This document shows, piece by piece, positions 1 to 9,989 of a stretch of DNA of 49,390 nt (its first letter is position 1; the number at the start of each line of letters is the position of its first letter). Source of the stretch: Lachnospiraceae bacterium (lineage in GTDB: Bacteria; Bacillota; Clostridia; Lachnospirales; Lachnospiraceae); NCBI GenBank assembly GCA_024680435.1, contig JAILCK010000121.1, positions 1 through 49,390 of the forward strand, in the 5' to 3' direction. The notes under the pieces were generated by a model that saw nothing but the letters and a program-made list of their open reading frames with translations, was not told where the DNA came from and did not search any database. Position numbers and translations under genes: made by a program.

Positions 1-323
1 CTTCAATCCTTTTACTTGGCGGAATGGAAAGAAACATCGATTATGAAGAATTAATTAACTATATTGCAAAGTCACATCTTAAGTATGTAATATGTATGTA
101 CGAGTCCGGCAGGAGAATATATGAAATGTATGAAAATACAAAGAAAAACATTGATTCTCCCAAGGCGGTTTTGGTCGGCAATTTAGAAGAAGCAGTCCTT
201 TTTGCAAAGGAAAATGCAAAGAAAAATGATGCCGTTTTATTAAGCCCTGCGGCGGCTAGTTACGGCTATTTTAAGAATTTCGAAGAACGTGGCGACGCAT
301 TTAAAACATTAGTGAAAAAATAG
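1..323 (+). CDS. murD: UDP-N-acetylmuramoylalanine--D-glutamate ligase, C-terminal fragment (5' end outside window)
   Basis: Frame is open to the window edge (SILLLGGMERNIDYEEL) and ends with MurD C-terminal motif LLSPAAASYGYFKNFEERGDAF. Confidence 0.9.
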   Translation, partial: SILLLGGMERNIDYEELINYIAKSHLKYVICMYESGRRIYEMYENTKKNIDSPKAVLVGNLEEAVLFAKENAKKNDAVLLSPAAASYGYFKNFEERGDAFKTLVKK

Positions 324-343
324 GTTTTTATTTGAATTTTTTG

Positions 344-372
344 TTGCGAAGTTGCCAAAATAATTATATGAT
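344..372 (+). promoter_or_regulatory. putative sigmaA promoter for ftsZ (TTGCGA-17-TATGAT)
   Basis: -35 at 344-349, 17-nt spacer, -10 at 367-372, just upstream of ftsZ. Confidence 0.45.
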
Positions 373-411
373 AAACATGGTGAGTTTTTGTGGAATGAAG
401 GAGGAATTACC

Positions 412-1557
412 TTGCTGGAGATTATAAGTAACGACGCTGAATCTGCTGCAAAGATTGTGGTTATAGGTGTAGGTGGCGCGGGAAACAACGCTGTAAACAG
501 AATGGTGGAAGAGGATATATCAGGGGTTGAATTTATCGGCGTCAATACCGATAAGCAGGCTCTTCAGTTGTGCAAGGCTCCCAAACTTATCCAGATCGGT
601 GAGAAACTTACAAAGGGATTAGGTGCAGGCGCAAAACCCGAAATCGGTGAGAAAGCAGCGGAAGAAAGCGCAGAAGCCCTTGAAGCTGCTATTCGCGGTG
701 CAGACATGGTGTTCATCACCTGTGGTATGGGTGGAGGAACAGGAACAGGTGCCGCTCCCGTTATTGCTAAGATTGCAAAAGATATGGGTGTTCTTACTGT
801 AGGTGTTGTCACAAAGCCTTTCAGATTTGAAGCCCGTCAGCGTATGGTAAATGCCATAAGCGGTATAGATAGAATTAAAGACAACGTAGATACATTGGTT
901 GTTATTCCAAACGATAAGCTTTTGGAAATCATTGATAAGCGTACACCTTTCCCGGATGCGCTTAAGAAGGCCGATGAAGTGTTACAGCAGGCTGTATCGG
1001 GTATTACAGACCTTATTAATGCACCTGCTTTGATTAACCTAGACTTTGCCGATGTTCAGACTGTTATGAAGGGTATGGGTGTTGCCCATATCGGTATCGG
1101 TAATGCAAAAGGCGATGATAAGGCAATGGATGCCGTTAAAATGGCGGTTGAATCTCCCTTGCTTGAAACAACAATCAATGGCGCTAAAAACGTTATTATC
1201 AATATTTCCGGTGATATCACAATGGCAGATGTTGCTGATGCAACAGATTACGTTCGTGAACTCACAGGCGACGATGTAAACGTTATTTTCGGTGCCCTTT
1301 ATTCAAAGGACGATCAGGAAGCTTGTAAGATTACGGTTATTGCAACCGGTTTATCGGCTGTAAGTGAGAGAGCAAGTGTTGTGGGACGTGTGGCTGCCAC
1401 ACAGGGAAACACCACTCCCACAGTTAAGCCTGTTCTTCCTACTTCTAATCCGGTTCAGCCTACCATAAGTCAGGAAGCTTTCAAGAAGCCTCTTGAGAAG
1501 ATGAAGAGTAACGTTGATCCTGTTACACTTGATATTCCGGATTTCCTTAGAAGATAA
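412..1557 (+). CDS. ftsZ: cell division protein FtsZ
   Basis: [30 protein letters not shown] tubulin signature; TTG start at 412 preceded by AAGGAGG (ORF track extends upstream to 388). Confidence 0.97.
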   Translation: MLEIISNDAESAAKIVVIGVGGAGNNAVNRMVEEDISGVEFIGVNTDKQALQLCKAPKLIQIGEKLTKGLGAGAKPEIGEKAAEESAEALEAAIRGADMVFITCGMGGGTGTGAAPVIAKIAKDMGVLTVGVVTKPFRFEARQRMVNAISGIDRIKDNVDTLVVIPNDKLLEIIDKRTPFPDALKKADEVLQQAVSGITDLINAPALINLDFADVQTVMKGMGVAHIGIGNAKGDDKAMDAVKMAVESPLLETTINGAKNVIINISGDITMADVADATDYVRELTGDDVNVIFGALYSKDDQEACKITVIATGLSAVSERASVVGRVAATQGNTTPTVKPVLPTSNPVQPTISQEAFKKPLEKMKSNVDPVTLDIPDFLRR

Positions 1558-1574
1558 GATTATCGCATATGATT

Positions 1575-1602
1575 GACCTCCGAAACATCGGGGGTCTTTT
1601 TT
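1575..1602 (+). terminator. intrinsic terminator after ftsZ
   Basis: GACCTCCGA-AACA-TCGGGGGTC followed by TTTTTT. Confidence 0.85.
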
Positions 1603-1653
1603 GCCTAGAGTAAAGATAAAATGTATTGGTGGTATTAATTTGGAGGATGATGC

Positions 1654-2946
1654 ATGAAGATTATTTACATCACAGGTCACAAAAATCCCGACCTTGACAC
1701 AGTATGCTCAGCATATGCATATGCTGTTTTAAAAAGAAAACTTGACCCCAAAAACCAATATGTTGCCGTAAGATGCGGCCATTTAAGCGATAGCTCAAAA
1801 AAGATACTGGCTTCTTTAAACATAACTCCCCCGCCTTTTATGGGAGATGTTTTTCCGAAGGTTAAGGATGTTATGCTTACAAACGACGAAAGAATCGAAT
1901 CAAGTGCGCCCCTTACGGAAGTTGCCAAGAATTATAAAAAGACCAATCCTTCCGTTGTACCAATCTTTGAAGACGGTGAATTTTTGGGCCTTCTTTCTGT
2001 TGATGATATTTCTTCATGGTACATGGATAAATTATCAAAGGGAGATGACTTAAACTCGGTTCCCACCATAAAGGATGTTATGAGTAAGCAGGAAGCTCCC
2101 ATTCAATGTACGGACCTTTTTGAAGAAGCGAAGATGTCTTTATCCACATCTTCAAAGAGAGGCCTTGCGGTATTTGACGGAAACGCTTTCAGAGGCTATG
2201 TAACAAGAAGATGCTTCTTAAAAGCTCCTAAATATAACGTTATTTTAATGGACCATAATGAGCCAAAGCAAAGCATTAAGGGAATTGAAACCGCAAATAT
2301 TTTGGAAATTATAGACCATCACAGGCTTGATGCCATTAAGACAAGCCTTCCCATTTTTATTGATGCAGAACCTTTGGGAAGCACTTGCACCATAGTGTAT
2401 CAATTGTTTGTAAGAAACCAGATAGTTCCTGACAAAGAAACCGCAAAGGTTTTACTTACGGGAATGATGGCGGACACTTTGGTGCTTAAAAGCCCCACAA
2501 CAACGGCGGTTGATATTGCGGCAGCCAAAGCCCTGGCTGAAATTTGCAATGTGGATGTTAAAGAGTTTGGCCATGCAATGTTTAACAATATGGAAAGCAT
2601 TTCAAACCTCAATCCTGAAAATGCTATTCTTTCAGACTTTAAGCGATACACTGAGCGCGGCGTAAACTTTGGCATAGGACAGCTTGAAGTCACCACATTG
2701 GCAGACCTTGACACATATAAGAGTAAGTACCTTCGTGCTTTGGAAGATGTAAGAGAGAAGAACGGTCTTGAATGGGCCGTACTTATGATTACAAATGTCA
2801 TGAGTGAAAACAGTGTTTTGTTTACAACAACCCACAGATCCGTTAAACATTTGCCTTATGAAGCGTTGGAACCGGGCATCCTTGATTTGCCGGGAGTAAT
2901 GAGTAGAAAGAAACAATTGCTTCCCGAAATGATATTTACACTTTAA
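1654..2946 (+). CDS. putative manganese-dependent inorganic pyrophosphatase (DHH family with CBS domains)
   Basis: GHKNPDLDTVCSA, DHHRLD, GMMADT motifs; CBS-like stretch around residues 70-200; good SD. Confidence 0.85.
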   Translation: MKIIYITGHKNPDLDTVCSAYAYAVLKRKLDPKNQYVAVRCGHLSDSSKKILASLNITPPPFMGDVFPKVKDVMLTNDERIESSAPLTEVAKNYKKTNPSVVPIFEDGEFLGLLSVDDISSWYMDKLSKGDDLNSVPTIKDVMSKQEAPIQCTDLFEEAKMSLSTSSKRGLAVFDGNAFRGYVTRRCFLKAPKYNVILMDHNEPKQSIKGIETANILEIIDHHRLDAIKTSLPIFIDAEPLGSTCTIVYQLFVRNQIVPDKETAKVLLTGMMADTLVLKSPTTTAVDIAAAKALAEICNVDVKEFGHAMFNNMESISNLNPENAILSDFKRYTERGVNFGIGQLEVTTLADLDTYKSKYLRALEDVREKNGLEWAVLMITNVMSENSVLFTTTHRSVKHLPYEALEPGILDLPGVMSRKKQLLPEMIFTL

Positions 2947-2950
2947 AAAT

Positions 2951-2988
2951 AAAACCTTGAGCTTAGTCTTTAATAAGCTCAAGGTTTT
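2951..2988. terminator. bidirectional terminator between pyrophosphatase and rqcH (convergent)
   Basis: AAAACCTTGAGCTTA ... TAAGCTCAAGGTTTT, 15-bp perfect stem. Confidence 0.85.
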
Positions 2989-4702
2989 TAATATCATCGT
3001 CAATAACCATTGAATAGTTTGTGTAGTAAACCACAAATCCGGGCTTTGCCTTAGCGGGTTTCTTTACGTTTTTCTTTATAAGATAATCGATTTCAACTCT
3101 ATCGCTTCCTCTTCCTTTAGAGTAGTAGGCGGCAAGCTTTGCGGCTTCTTCAAAGGTTCTGTCAGGAACTTCTTTTCCGTTTGTCCTTACTATTACATGG
3201 GAACCGGGCATTTTCTTTGCGTGAAACCACCAGTCGTTTCCGTTTGCAAAATCAAAGGTTAGCCAGTCGTTTTGATAGTTGTTTTTCCCTACGTAAATAT
3301 CAAATCCGTCGCTGCTTTTATAGTGAAAAGGCTTTGATGTGACTTTTTCTTTTTTACTTGTGTATTTTGCCTTTATATATCCTGAATCCATCAGTTCTTG
3401 CTTTATTTGAGTCAAGTCGTTTTCATCAACTGCAATGTCCAAAGCCGTTAAAATGGATTCTAAGTGAGTGACTTCTTCCTGCACGTCTTTAATAATCTCT
3501 GTTAAAGACTCCGCGGTTCTTTTAAGCTTTGTATATTTTTCAAAGTACTTTTTGCCGTTTTCTATGGCGCTTAAATCTTTATCAAGAGGAATGGTTATTG
3601 TTTCGTTTGTGTAGTAGTTTAAGGCTTCAAAAGAAGATGCGTTTGCGGGAACGTTATAGCCGTAAGTGTTTATAAGTTCTCCGTATATTCTGTATTTATC
3701 TTTTTTCTCCGTATCCTTTAACTGCTTATTCTGAAGGTCTAATTTCTTTACGTTTCTTTCGTATATAGTCTGGGTGATTTTTCTTAAATCCGTTGACTTT
3801 TGACGAATGCGAACAACCGTGCTTTTTTCTTTGTAATATGCAATAAGAAGTTCGCTTATGCTTTCATACTTTTGCTTTCTTAAATTTGAGTAGATTGTAA
3901 GAGGTAAGCATGAGTATTCTTTGGGAGTGTTTCCTTCGTAGACTACTTCAAAATCAAAATTTGCTTCTTTAATATCTTTTACAATTCTAAAAAAGGCATC
4001 ATATAGATTGCTTAAATCCGCATCCGAAAGAGAAGATGTGGATGCATCGGAATCAAGATTTGCCCTAAAAGACACTTCGCTTGCCATGATGGGAGAAAAT
4101 CCGGTTAAGTTTGTATACAGAGCCTTTTGAAGGGGAAGATGAGCGTTTTTAATCATTTCCTCAAAGGTTTCTTTATCCGTTTCCAAAGGCTCTTTCTTTT
4201 CATCCGTCTTTGGAATAAAGTATTCTCTTCCCGGCAATACTTCTCTTACTGAGCTTATGTTACGGGATATATGCTTGATTGAATCAATAATGATTCCTTT
4301 ATCATCCGTAAATATGATGTTTGAATGCTTTCCCATAAGCTCCACTATGAGCTTCTTTCTGCACACATCACCCATTTCGTCTAAATGTTCAAGGGTAAAT
4401 TCGACTATTCTTTCAAGCCCCGGTTGAGTGACGCTTATTATTTTTGCGTTTGATAAATGCTTTCTTAAAAGCATGCAAAATGTGGGAGCGTTTACGGGAG
4501 ATGGTTTGTTTTCATCGGTCTTATAGATAAGGGGAAGAGAAGCGTTAGCGCTTATTAAAACTCTAAACTGGGTAGAGTTACCCTTAATAGTAAGCAAAAG
4601 TTCATCTGCTTCAGGCTGAGAAATCTTATATATTCTTGTATTTAAAGTTGCATCGCTTAATTCTTTTACAACTGCAGCAACCGTTATTCCGTCAAATGCC
4701 AT
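2963..4702 (-). CDS. rqcH: NFACT/Rqc2-type ribosome quality control protein (RqcH; fibronectin-binding-like)
   Basis: MAFDGITVAAVVKEL N-terminus, coiled coil, C-terminal NFACT-R like WWFHAKKMPGSHVIVR; start set to 4702 (AAAGGAAAACACTATG). Confidence 0.92.
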   Translation of the reverse strand: MAFDGITVAAVVKELSDATLNTRIYKISQPEADELLLTIKGNSTQFRVLISANASLPLIYKTDENKPSPVNAPTFCMLLRKHLSNAKIISVTQPGLERIVEFTLEHLDEMGDVCRKKLIVELMGKHSNIIFTDDKGIIIDSIKHISRNISSVREVLPGREYFIPKTDEKKEPLETDKETFEEMIKNAHLPLQKALYTNLTGFSPIMASEVSFRANLDSDASTSSLSDADLSNLYDAFFRIVKDIKEANFDFEVVYEGNTPKEYSCLPLTIYSNLRKQKYESISELLIAYYKEKSTVVRIRQKSTDLRKITQTIYERNVKKLDLQNKQLKDTEKKDKYRIYGELINTYGYNVPANASSFEALNYYTNETITIPLDKDLSAIENGKKYFEKYTKLKRTAESLTEIIKDVQEEVTHLESILTALDIAVDENDLTQIKQELMDSGYIKAKYTSKKEKVTSKPFHYKSSDGFDIYVGKNNYQNDWLTFDFANGNDWWFHAKKMPGSHVIVRTNGKEVPDRTFEEAAKLAAYYSKGRGSDRVEIDYLIKKNVKKPAKAKPGFVVYYTNYSMVIDDDIKNLELIKD

Positions 4703-4782
4703 AGTGTTTTCCTTTGTAAAAATTATATCCATATATTACCACAATGTTCTTTCAAATGATAAGGCTTTTTTCTTCACTTTTC

Positions 4783-4811
4783 TTGACTATTATTACTAAA
4801 TTTTCTATAAT
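4783..4811 (+). promoter_or_regulatory. sigmaA promoter for yicC operon (TTGACT-17-TATAAT)
   Basis: Near-consensus -35 4783-4788 and -10 4806-4811. Confidence 0.8.
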
Positions 4812-4818
4812 GACTTAG

Positions 4819-4855
4819 GGTATGCAACTAGGCATAAAGTGCAGGATTGCATACC
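4819..4855 (+). promoter_or_regulatory. 5'-terminal leader hairpin upstream of yicC
   Basis: GGTATGCAA ... TTGCATACC 9-bp perfect inverted repeat beginning at the predicted transcription start. Confidence 0.55.
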
Positions 4856-4877
4856 ACACTATTTTTAGGAGAATATC

Positions 4878-5756
4878 ATGATAAAAAGCATGACAGGCTT
4901 CGGCCGTGCGGAGTATGCAGATGTCAATCGTAAATTTTCGGTTGAAATTAAGTCCGTTAACCATCGTTACCTTGATATGGCCATTAAGATGCCAAAGAAG
5001 CTTAATTTCTTTGAAGCAGCCATTCGTAACGAGCTTAAGACCAGCATTCAGCGTGGTAAGGTAGATGTGTTTATCACCTACGAAGACTACACTGAGAACA
5101 ACGTCGGAATTAAATATAATAAAGACGTTGCCGAAGAGTACTTAAAGTATTTAAAACAGATGTCCGAAGAATTTGATCTTGATTGCGATATCAGAGTGTC
5201 AACCCTTTCAAGATACCCGGAAGTTTTCACAATGGATGAAAGTGAAATTGATGAAGATGAAATCTGGGCAGGCTTAAAGAAAGCCATTCAGGGTGCAGCT
5301 GATAAATTCGTTGAGGCCAGAATCAAAGAAGGTGAAAACCTTAAGAATGATTTGATTGATAAGCTTGATGACATGCTTTCACATGTGGCCTACATCAAGG
5401 AAAGAGCTCCGGAGATAATCGCAGAGTACAAAAAGGGTCTTGAAGAAAAGATCAAAGAATTGTTGGGCGACACTAAAGTCGATGAAGGAAGACTTCTTAC
5501 CGAAGTTGCAATCTTTGCCGACAAGGTTTGTATCGATGAAGAAATAGTTCGCTTAACAAGCCATATCGAAACCACGAAGAAAACCTTGATAGAGGGCGGA
5601 AGCATCGGACGTAAGCTTGACTTCATCGCCCAGGAAATGAACCGCGAAGCAAATACCATTCTTTCTAAGGCAAATGACCTTGCCACAAGTAATCATGCTA
5701 TTGAACTTAAAACAGAAATTGAGAAAGTAAGAGAGCAGATTCAGAACATTGAGTAA
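4878..5756 (+). CDS. yicC: YicC family protein (putative endoribonuclease)
   Basis: MIKSMTGFGRAE N-terminus, VEIKSVNHRYLD, EMNREANTILSKA C-terminus. Confidence 0.95.
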   Translation: MIKSMTGFGRAEYADVNRKFSVEIKSVNHRYLDMAIKMPKKLNFFEAAIRNELKTSIQRGKVDVFITYEDYTENNVGIKYNKDVAEEYLKYLKQMSEEFDLDCDIRVSTLSRYPEVFTMDESEIDEDEIWAGLKKAIQGAADKFVEARIKEGENLKNDLIDKLDDMLSHVAYIKERAPEIIAEYKKGLEEKIKELLGDTKVDEGRLLTEVAIFADKVCIDEEIVRLTSHIETTKKTLIEGGSIGRKLDFIAQEMNREANTILSKANDLATSNHAIELKTEIEKVREQIQNIE

Positions 5757-5766
5757 GGAAAGATTT

Positions 5767-6381
5767 ATGGATGGATTATTAATTGTTATTTCGGGATTTT
5801 CGGGATCCGGTAAAGGTACTATCTTAAACAGATTGCTTAAAGATTACGATGAGTACGTTTTTAGCGTGTCCATGACCACAAGAGCCCCCAGAGAAAAAGA
5901 GGTAAACGGTAAGGATTATTTCTTTGTCACAAGGGAAGAATTTGAGAAGGCAATCAAAGAAGACGGCTTTGTGGAATATGCCGAATATTGCGGAAACTAC
6001 TACGGTACCCCTAAGGCCTATGTGGAAGAACAGCTTAAAAATGGAAAGAGCGTTATCCTTGATATCGAGGTTCAGGGAGCGATGCAGATTAAAGAAAAGT
6101 TTCCGGACGCGTTGATGGTTTTTGTGGCTCCTCCGTCAATAGACGTTTTGCTTCAAAGATTAAGAGCCAGAGGCACAGAGACAGAGGAAGTTATTCAAAA
6201 GCGTATACTTCGAGCCAAAGAAGAAGTTGAGCGTATTGATAAATACGAATACCTTGTAATTAATGACAATCTTGATAAAGCCGTATCCGAGCTTCACCAG
6301 ATGGCAGAAGCCGCTAAGTTTTCAACAAAGCGTTTATCAAAGTTTATGGCTAAGATCAAGACAGAGCTTAACAATATATAA
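5767..6381 (+). CDS. gmk: guanylate kinase
   Basis: LIVISGFSGSGKGT P-loop, SVSMTTRAPREKEVNGKDY; ATG at 5767 with SD AAGGAAAG. Confidence 0.95.
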   Translation: MDGLLIVISGFSGSGKGTILNRLLKDYDEYVFSVSMTTRAPREKEVNGKDYFFVTREEFEKAIKEDGFVEYAEYCGNYYGTPKAYVEEQLKNGKSVILDIEVQGAMQIKEKFPDALMVFVAPPSIDVLLQRLRARGTETEEVIQKRILRAKEEVERIDKYEYLVINDNLDKAVSELHQMAEAAKFSTKRLSKFMAKIKTELNNI

Positions 6382-6393
6382 AGGAGAAAGAAA

Positions 6394-6627
6394 ATGTTAC
6401 ATCCCTCATATTCAGATTTAATGAAAGTTGTAAACAGTGATGTTGAACCCGGCGAAGCCAAGGTTGTAAACTCACGTTATTCAATCGTTATGGCTACTTC
6501 ACGTCGTGCACGTCAGATCGTTGCAGGCGATGAACCTTATGTAGAAGCTGAAGGAAAGAAACCTTTAAGCATTGCAGTTGATGAATTAAATCAAGGAAAG
6601 ATTAAAATTATCAGCGAAGAAGAATAA
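6394..6627 (+). CDS. rpoZ: DNA-directed RNA polymerase subunit omega
   Basis: MLHPSYSDLM...SRYSIVMATSRRARQI, position after gmk. Confidence 0.93.
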   Translation: MLHPSYSDLMKVVNSDVEPGEAKVVNSRYSIVMATSRRARQIVAGDEPYVEAEGKKPLSIAVDELNQGKIKIISEEE

Positions 6628-6636
6628 TAATCGGTG

Positions 6637-6672
6637 AAATGGGAAATGCCGAAAGGTGTTTCCCATTTGTTT
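6637..6672 (+). terminator. hairpin/terminator between rpoZ and rimO
   Basis: AAATGGGAAATGCC-GAAA-GGTGTTTCCCATTT, 14-bp stem with two G-U wobbles and GAAA loop, followed by GTTTT. Confidence 0.65.
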
Positions 6673-6685
6673 TAGGTATGTGCGA

Positions 6686-8038
6686 ATGAAGATATTTTTT
6701 GTATCCTTAGGATGCGACAAAAACCTTGTGGATTCTGAAATGATGCTTGGTGAGCTTTCTAAAGCGGGACACGAGATAGTTGACGATGAAACACTTGCCG
6801 ACATTGCCATAGTTAATTCCTGTTCTTTTATAAGTGATGCCAAAAAAGAAAGCATAGAAACACTTATTGAAATGGGAAACCTAAAAAAGACATCGAGGCT
6901 AAAAGGCCTTATCTGCTGCGGATGCTTATCTCAAAGATACACAGAAGAAATAAAAGACCAGCTTCCCGAAGTTGATGTCATTGTGGGTACCATGGCTATA
7001 GATGAAATAGTCAATGCGGTAAAATATATAGAAGATAATTTTGAAAAAGGCATAAGCGTAAAAGAGTATAAAAAGCCCATAGACGGGCCCCTTGTATATG
7101 GTAAAGAAAGACTTCTTACAACAGGCGGCCATTACGCTTATTTAAAGATTTCCGAAGGCTGTGATAAGCATTGCACCTATTGTGCAATCCCTAAAATGAG
7201 GGGAAATTACCGTTCCGTTCCAATGGAAGTGCTTGTTAATGAAGCAAAGAAACTCTCTGAGGGCGGTGTCAAAGAATTAATCTTGGTGGCTCAGGAAACA
7301 ACTCTTTACGGAATTGATTTATATAAAGAAAAATCCCTTCCAAAGCTTTTAAGAGAGCTTTCAAAGATAGAAGACATAAAGGCTATAAGAATCCTTTATT
7401 GTTATCCCGAAGAGATTACTGATGACTTAATAGATGAAATGAGAGATAATGAAAAGGTAGTTCATTATCTTGATATGCCCATTCAAAGCGGCGCTGACAG
7501 AGTGCTTAAAAGAATGGGAAGAAAAACGGATTCTGAGTCTATAGTTTCTCTGGTTAAAAAGCTTCGTGAAAAGATTCCGGACATTTGCTTAAGGACCACA
7601 CTTATTTCCGGTTTTCCGGGAGAGACAATTAAAGATCATCTTGCCACCAAAGCCTTTGTAAAGAAAATCCGCTTTGACAGACTCGGAGTCTTTACTTACT
7701 CAAAGGAAGAAGGAACCGCCGCTGAAAAGTTAAATAAGCAGCTTCCCTATTTTATTAAGAAGATAAGAAGAGATTCCATCATGAGGCTTCAAAGAGACAT
7801 TTCCTTTGAAAAGGCCAAAGAAGAAGTGGGAAGAGATTTAAATGTTTTTGTGGAAGGACACATTCCCGAAGACAATGTGTACGTTTGCAGAACATATAAA
7901 GACGCTCCTAATGTAGACGGTTATCTGTTTTTGGAAACATCAAAGCAGTTAATGTCAGGAGATATAATTAAGGCCCGGGTAACAGGGGCAAAAGAATATG
8001 ATTTAATGGGGGTACCGACAGATGAATTTACCGAATAA
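6686..8038 (+). CDS. rimO: ribosomal protein S12 methylthiotransferase
   Basis: MKIFFVSLGCDKNLVDSE; radical SAM CDKHCTYCAIP; TRAM-like C-terminus. Confidence 0.95.
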   Translation: MKIFFVSLGCDKNLVDSEMMLGELSKAGHEIVDDETLADIAIVNSCSFISDAKKESIETLIEMGNLKKTSRLKGLICCGCLSQRYTEEIKDQLPEVDVIVGTMAIDEIVNAVKYIEDNFEKGISVKEYKKPIDGPLVYGKERLLTTGGHYAYLKISEGCDKHCTYCAIPKMRGNYRSVPMEVLVNEAKKLSEGGVKELILVAQETTLYGIDLYKEKSLPKLLRELSKIEDIKAIRILYCYPEEITDDLIDEMRDNEKVVHYLDMPIQSGADRVLKRMGRKTDSESIVSLVKKLREKIPDICLRTTLISGFPGETIKDHLATKAFVKKIRFDRLGVFTYSKEEGTAAEKLNKQLPYFIKKIRRDSIMRLQRDISFEKAKEEVGRDLNVFVEGHIPEDNVYVCRTYKDAPNVDGYLFLETSKQLMSGDIIKARVTGAKEYDLMGVPTDEFTE

Positions 8039-8684
8039 GCTTACGATTTTAAGAATGATCATGATCCCGTTCTTTGTGTTCTTTATTTTGGCGGGATTTA
8101 TTCCTTACAACAATTACATAGCCCTTGGAATTTTTGCATTGGCAAGCTTAACCGATATGCTTGACGGAAAGATAGCAAGAAAAAGAAATCTTGTTACAAA
8201 CTTCGGAAAGTTTATGGATCCTTTGGCTGACAAACTTTTGGTTGTAACCGCACTTTTGTGTCTTTTAATCGTAGACGGCGGACAAAGAATGTGCTCAAAC
8301 CAGATAGTTGCTTTGATTGCGGTTTTGATTGTTGTGGCAAGAGAGTTTGTTATAAGCGGTTTCAGACTTGTTGCAAGTGATAACGGAGTTGTTATTGCGG
8401 CTTCCATGTGGGGCAAATTTAAGACAGCCACCACAATGATTGCAATCTGCTTAATGATAGTAGTTAATGAATTAAGCACGGTTGCTCCTTTCTTTAAGGA
8501 ACTTACAATGATTCTTTTCTGGGTGGCAATCACTCTTACAATAGTTTCTTTGGTTGACTATGTTGTAAAGAACTGGAATGTAATGTTTGCGGCCGATAAA
8601 GAAGTTAAGCCTTCAAAAGAAGAGAATAAAGAAACCGATAACACACCTAAATTCGATCCTAACACCGGAGAACCTTTACAATAA
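8022..8684 (+). CDS. pgsA: CDP-diacylglycerol--glycerol-3-phosphate 3-phosphatidyltransferase
   Basis: MNLPNKLTILRM, CDP-alcohol phosphotransferase motif DMLDGKIARKRNLVTNFGKFMDPLADK; overlaps rimO by 17 nt. Confidence 0.95.
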   Translation: MNLPNKLTILRMIMIPFFVFFILAGFIPYNNYIALGIFALASLTDMLDGKIARKRNLVTNFGKFMDPLADKLLVVTALLCLLIVDGGQRMCSNQIVALIAVLIVVAREFVISGFRLVASDNGVVIAASMWGKFKTATTMIAICLMIVVNELSTVAPFFKELTMILFWVAITLTIVSLVDYVVKNWNVMFAADKEVKPSKEENKETDNTPKFDPNTGEPLQ

Positions 8685-9955
8685 TGGCTGACAGAAAAAT
8701 TGTTGAAATAGTATGCGTCGGAACTGAAATATTGCTTGGAAACATCGTAAACACAAATGCGCAGTTTTTGGCAAAGGAATGTGCGGCTTTGGGTTTATCA
8801 AACTACTATCAGACAGTGGTTGGAGACAATGCAGAAAGGCTAAAAGAAACCATTGAGCTTGCCCTTTCTCGTTCCGATATCCTTATCCTTTCGGGAGGCC
8901 TTGGCCCCACACAGGATGACCTTACAAAGGAAGTTGCCGCAAAGATTGCGGGTAAAGAGCTTTATCTTGATAAAAAAAGTGAAGACAATATAAAGGCAAT
9001 ATTTAAGGCAAGAGGATATGAACTTACGCCAAACAACATAAAGCAGGCTATGATTCCGAAGGATTCAATCATCCTTGATAATTCAAACGGAACGGCCCCC
9101 GGCGTAATTATTCCTTACAACGATAAATATATGATTTTACTTCCCGGCCCTCCGGGAGAGTTAAAACTTATGTTTAAAGAAAGCGTTGAACCCTTCTTAA
9201 GAAGCCTTTCAAAAGAAGTGTTTGTTACATCAACCGTTAAAGTGGTATCCGTAGGAGAGAGCATTTGCGAAACTAAGATTATGGATTTGATTGAAAATCA
9301 GACAAATCCCACTATTGCGACCTATGCCCATGACGGTGAAGTTCATATAAGAGTTACCGCAAACGCAGAAACCGAGGAAGAGGCAAACAAGCTTATTAAG
9401 CCGGTGGTAAGAGAATTAAAGCAGCGCTTTGGAAATAACGTATATACCACTCATAATGATGTATCCTTGGAACAGGCGGTTGTTGATTTATGTAAAGGCG
9501 CTAATCTTAGGATTAAAACCGTTGAGTCCTGTACCGCGGGAATGGTGGCAGCCCGTATCGTTAACGTTCCGGGAGCCTCCGAAATATTTAAATACGGACT
9601 TATTACTTACTCAAATAAGGCTAAAAGAAAACTTACGGGTGTAAAGAAAGCAACGCTTGAAAAATATACTGCGGTAAGTAAGGAAGTTGCCTGTGAAATG
9701 GTTAGAAACATAGACATAGGCCCTAAAGCTGATGTGCTTATAGGAGTAACGGGATATGCGGATTCAAATGATGAAAGCGTTCCCGCAGGTCTTGTTTACA
9801 TTGCCGTTAATGTATGCGGAAAGACAAGAGTGGAAGAATACAGATTTAACGGAGACAGAAACAAGGTAAGGACAAAGGCCACCACTCAGGCTTTGGTGCT
9901 TGTAAGAGAATGCATGCTTGAATATTTAAGCGAGATGACCTTCAGAGATGCTTAA
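8684..9955 (+). CDS. cinA: competence/damage-inducible protein CinA (nicotinamide-nucleotide amidohydrolase)
   Basis: GTEILLGNIVNTNA, SGGLGPTQDDLT, ESCTAG, TGYAD. Confidence 0.95.
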   Translation: MADRKIVEIVCVGTEILLGNIVNTNAQFLAKECAALGLSNYYQTVVGDNAERLKETIELALSRSDILILSGGLGPTQDDLTKEVAAKIAGKELYLDKKSEDNIKAIFKARGYELTPNNIKQAMIPKDSIILDNSNGTAPGVIIPYNDKYMILLPGPPGELKLMFKESVEPFLRSLSKEVFVTSTVKVVSVGESICETKIMDLIENQTNPTIATYAHDGEVHIRVTANAETEEEANKLIKPVVRELKQRFGNNVYTTHNDVSLEQAVVDLCKGANLRIKTVESCTAGMVAARIVNVPGASEIFKYGLITYSNKAKRKLTGVKKATLEKYTAVSKEVACEMVRNIDIGPKADVLIGVTGYADSNDESVPAGLVYIAVNVCGKTRVEEYRFNGDRNKVRTKATTQALVLVRECMLEYLSEMTFRDA

Positions 9956-9989
9956 CTTACCTTGACAAAGACGGATTATATAATAAAAT

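Noticed and set aside
9962-9984. TTGACA ... TATAAT after cinA as a promoter
   Set aside because: Spacing between the two hexamers is only 11 nt and the site is immediately followed by the cinA terminator
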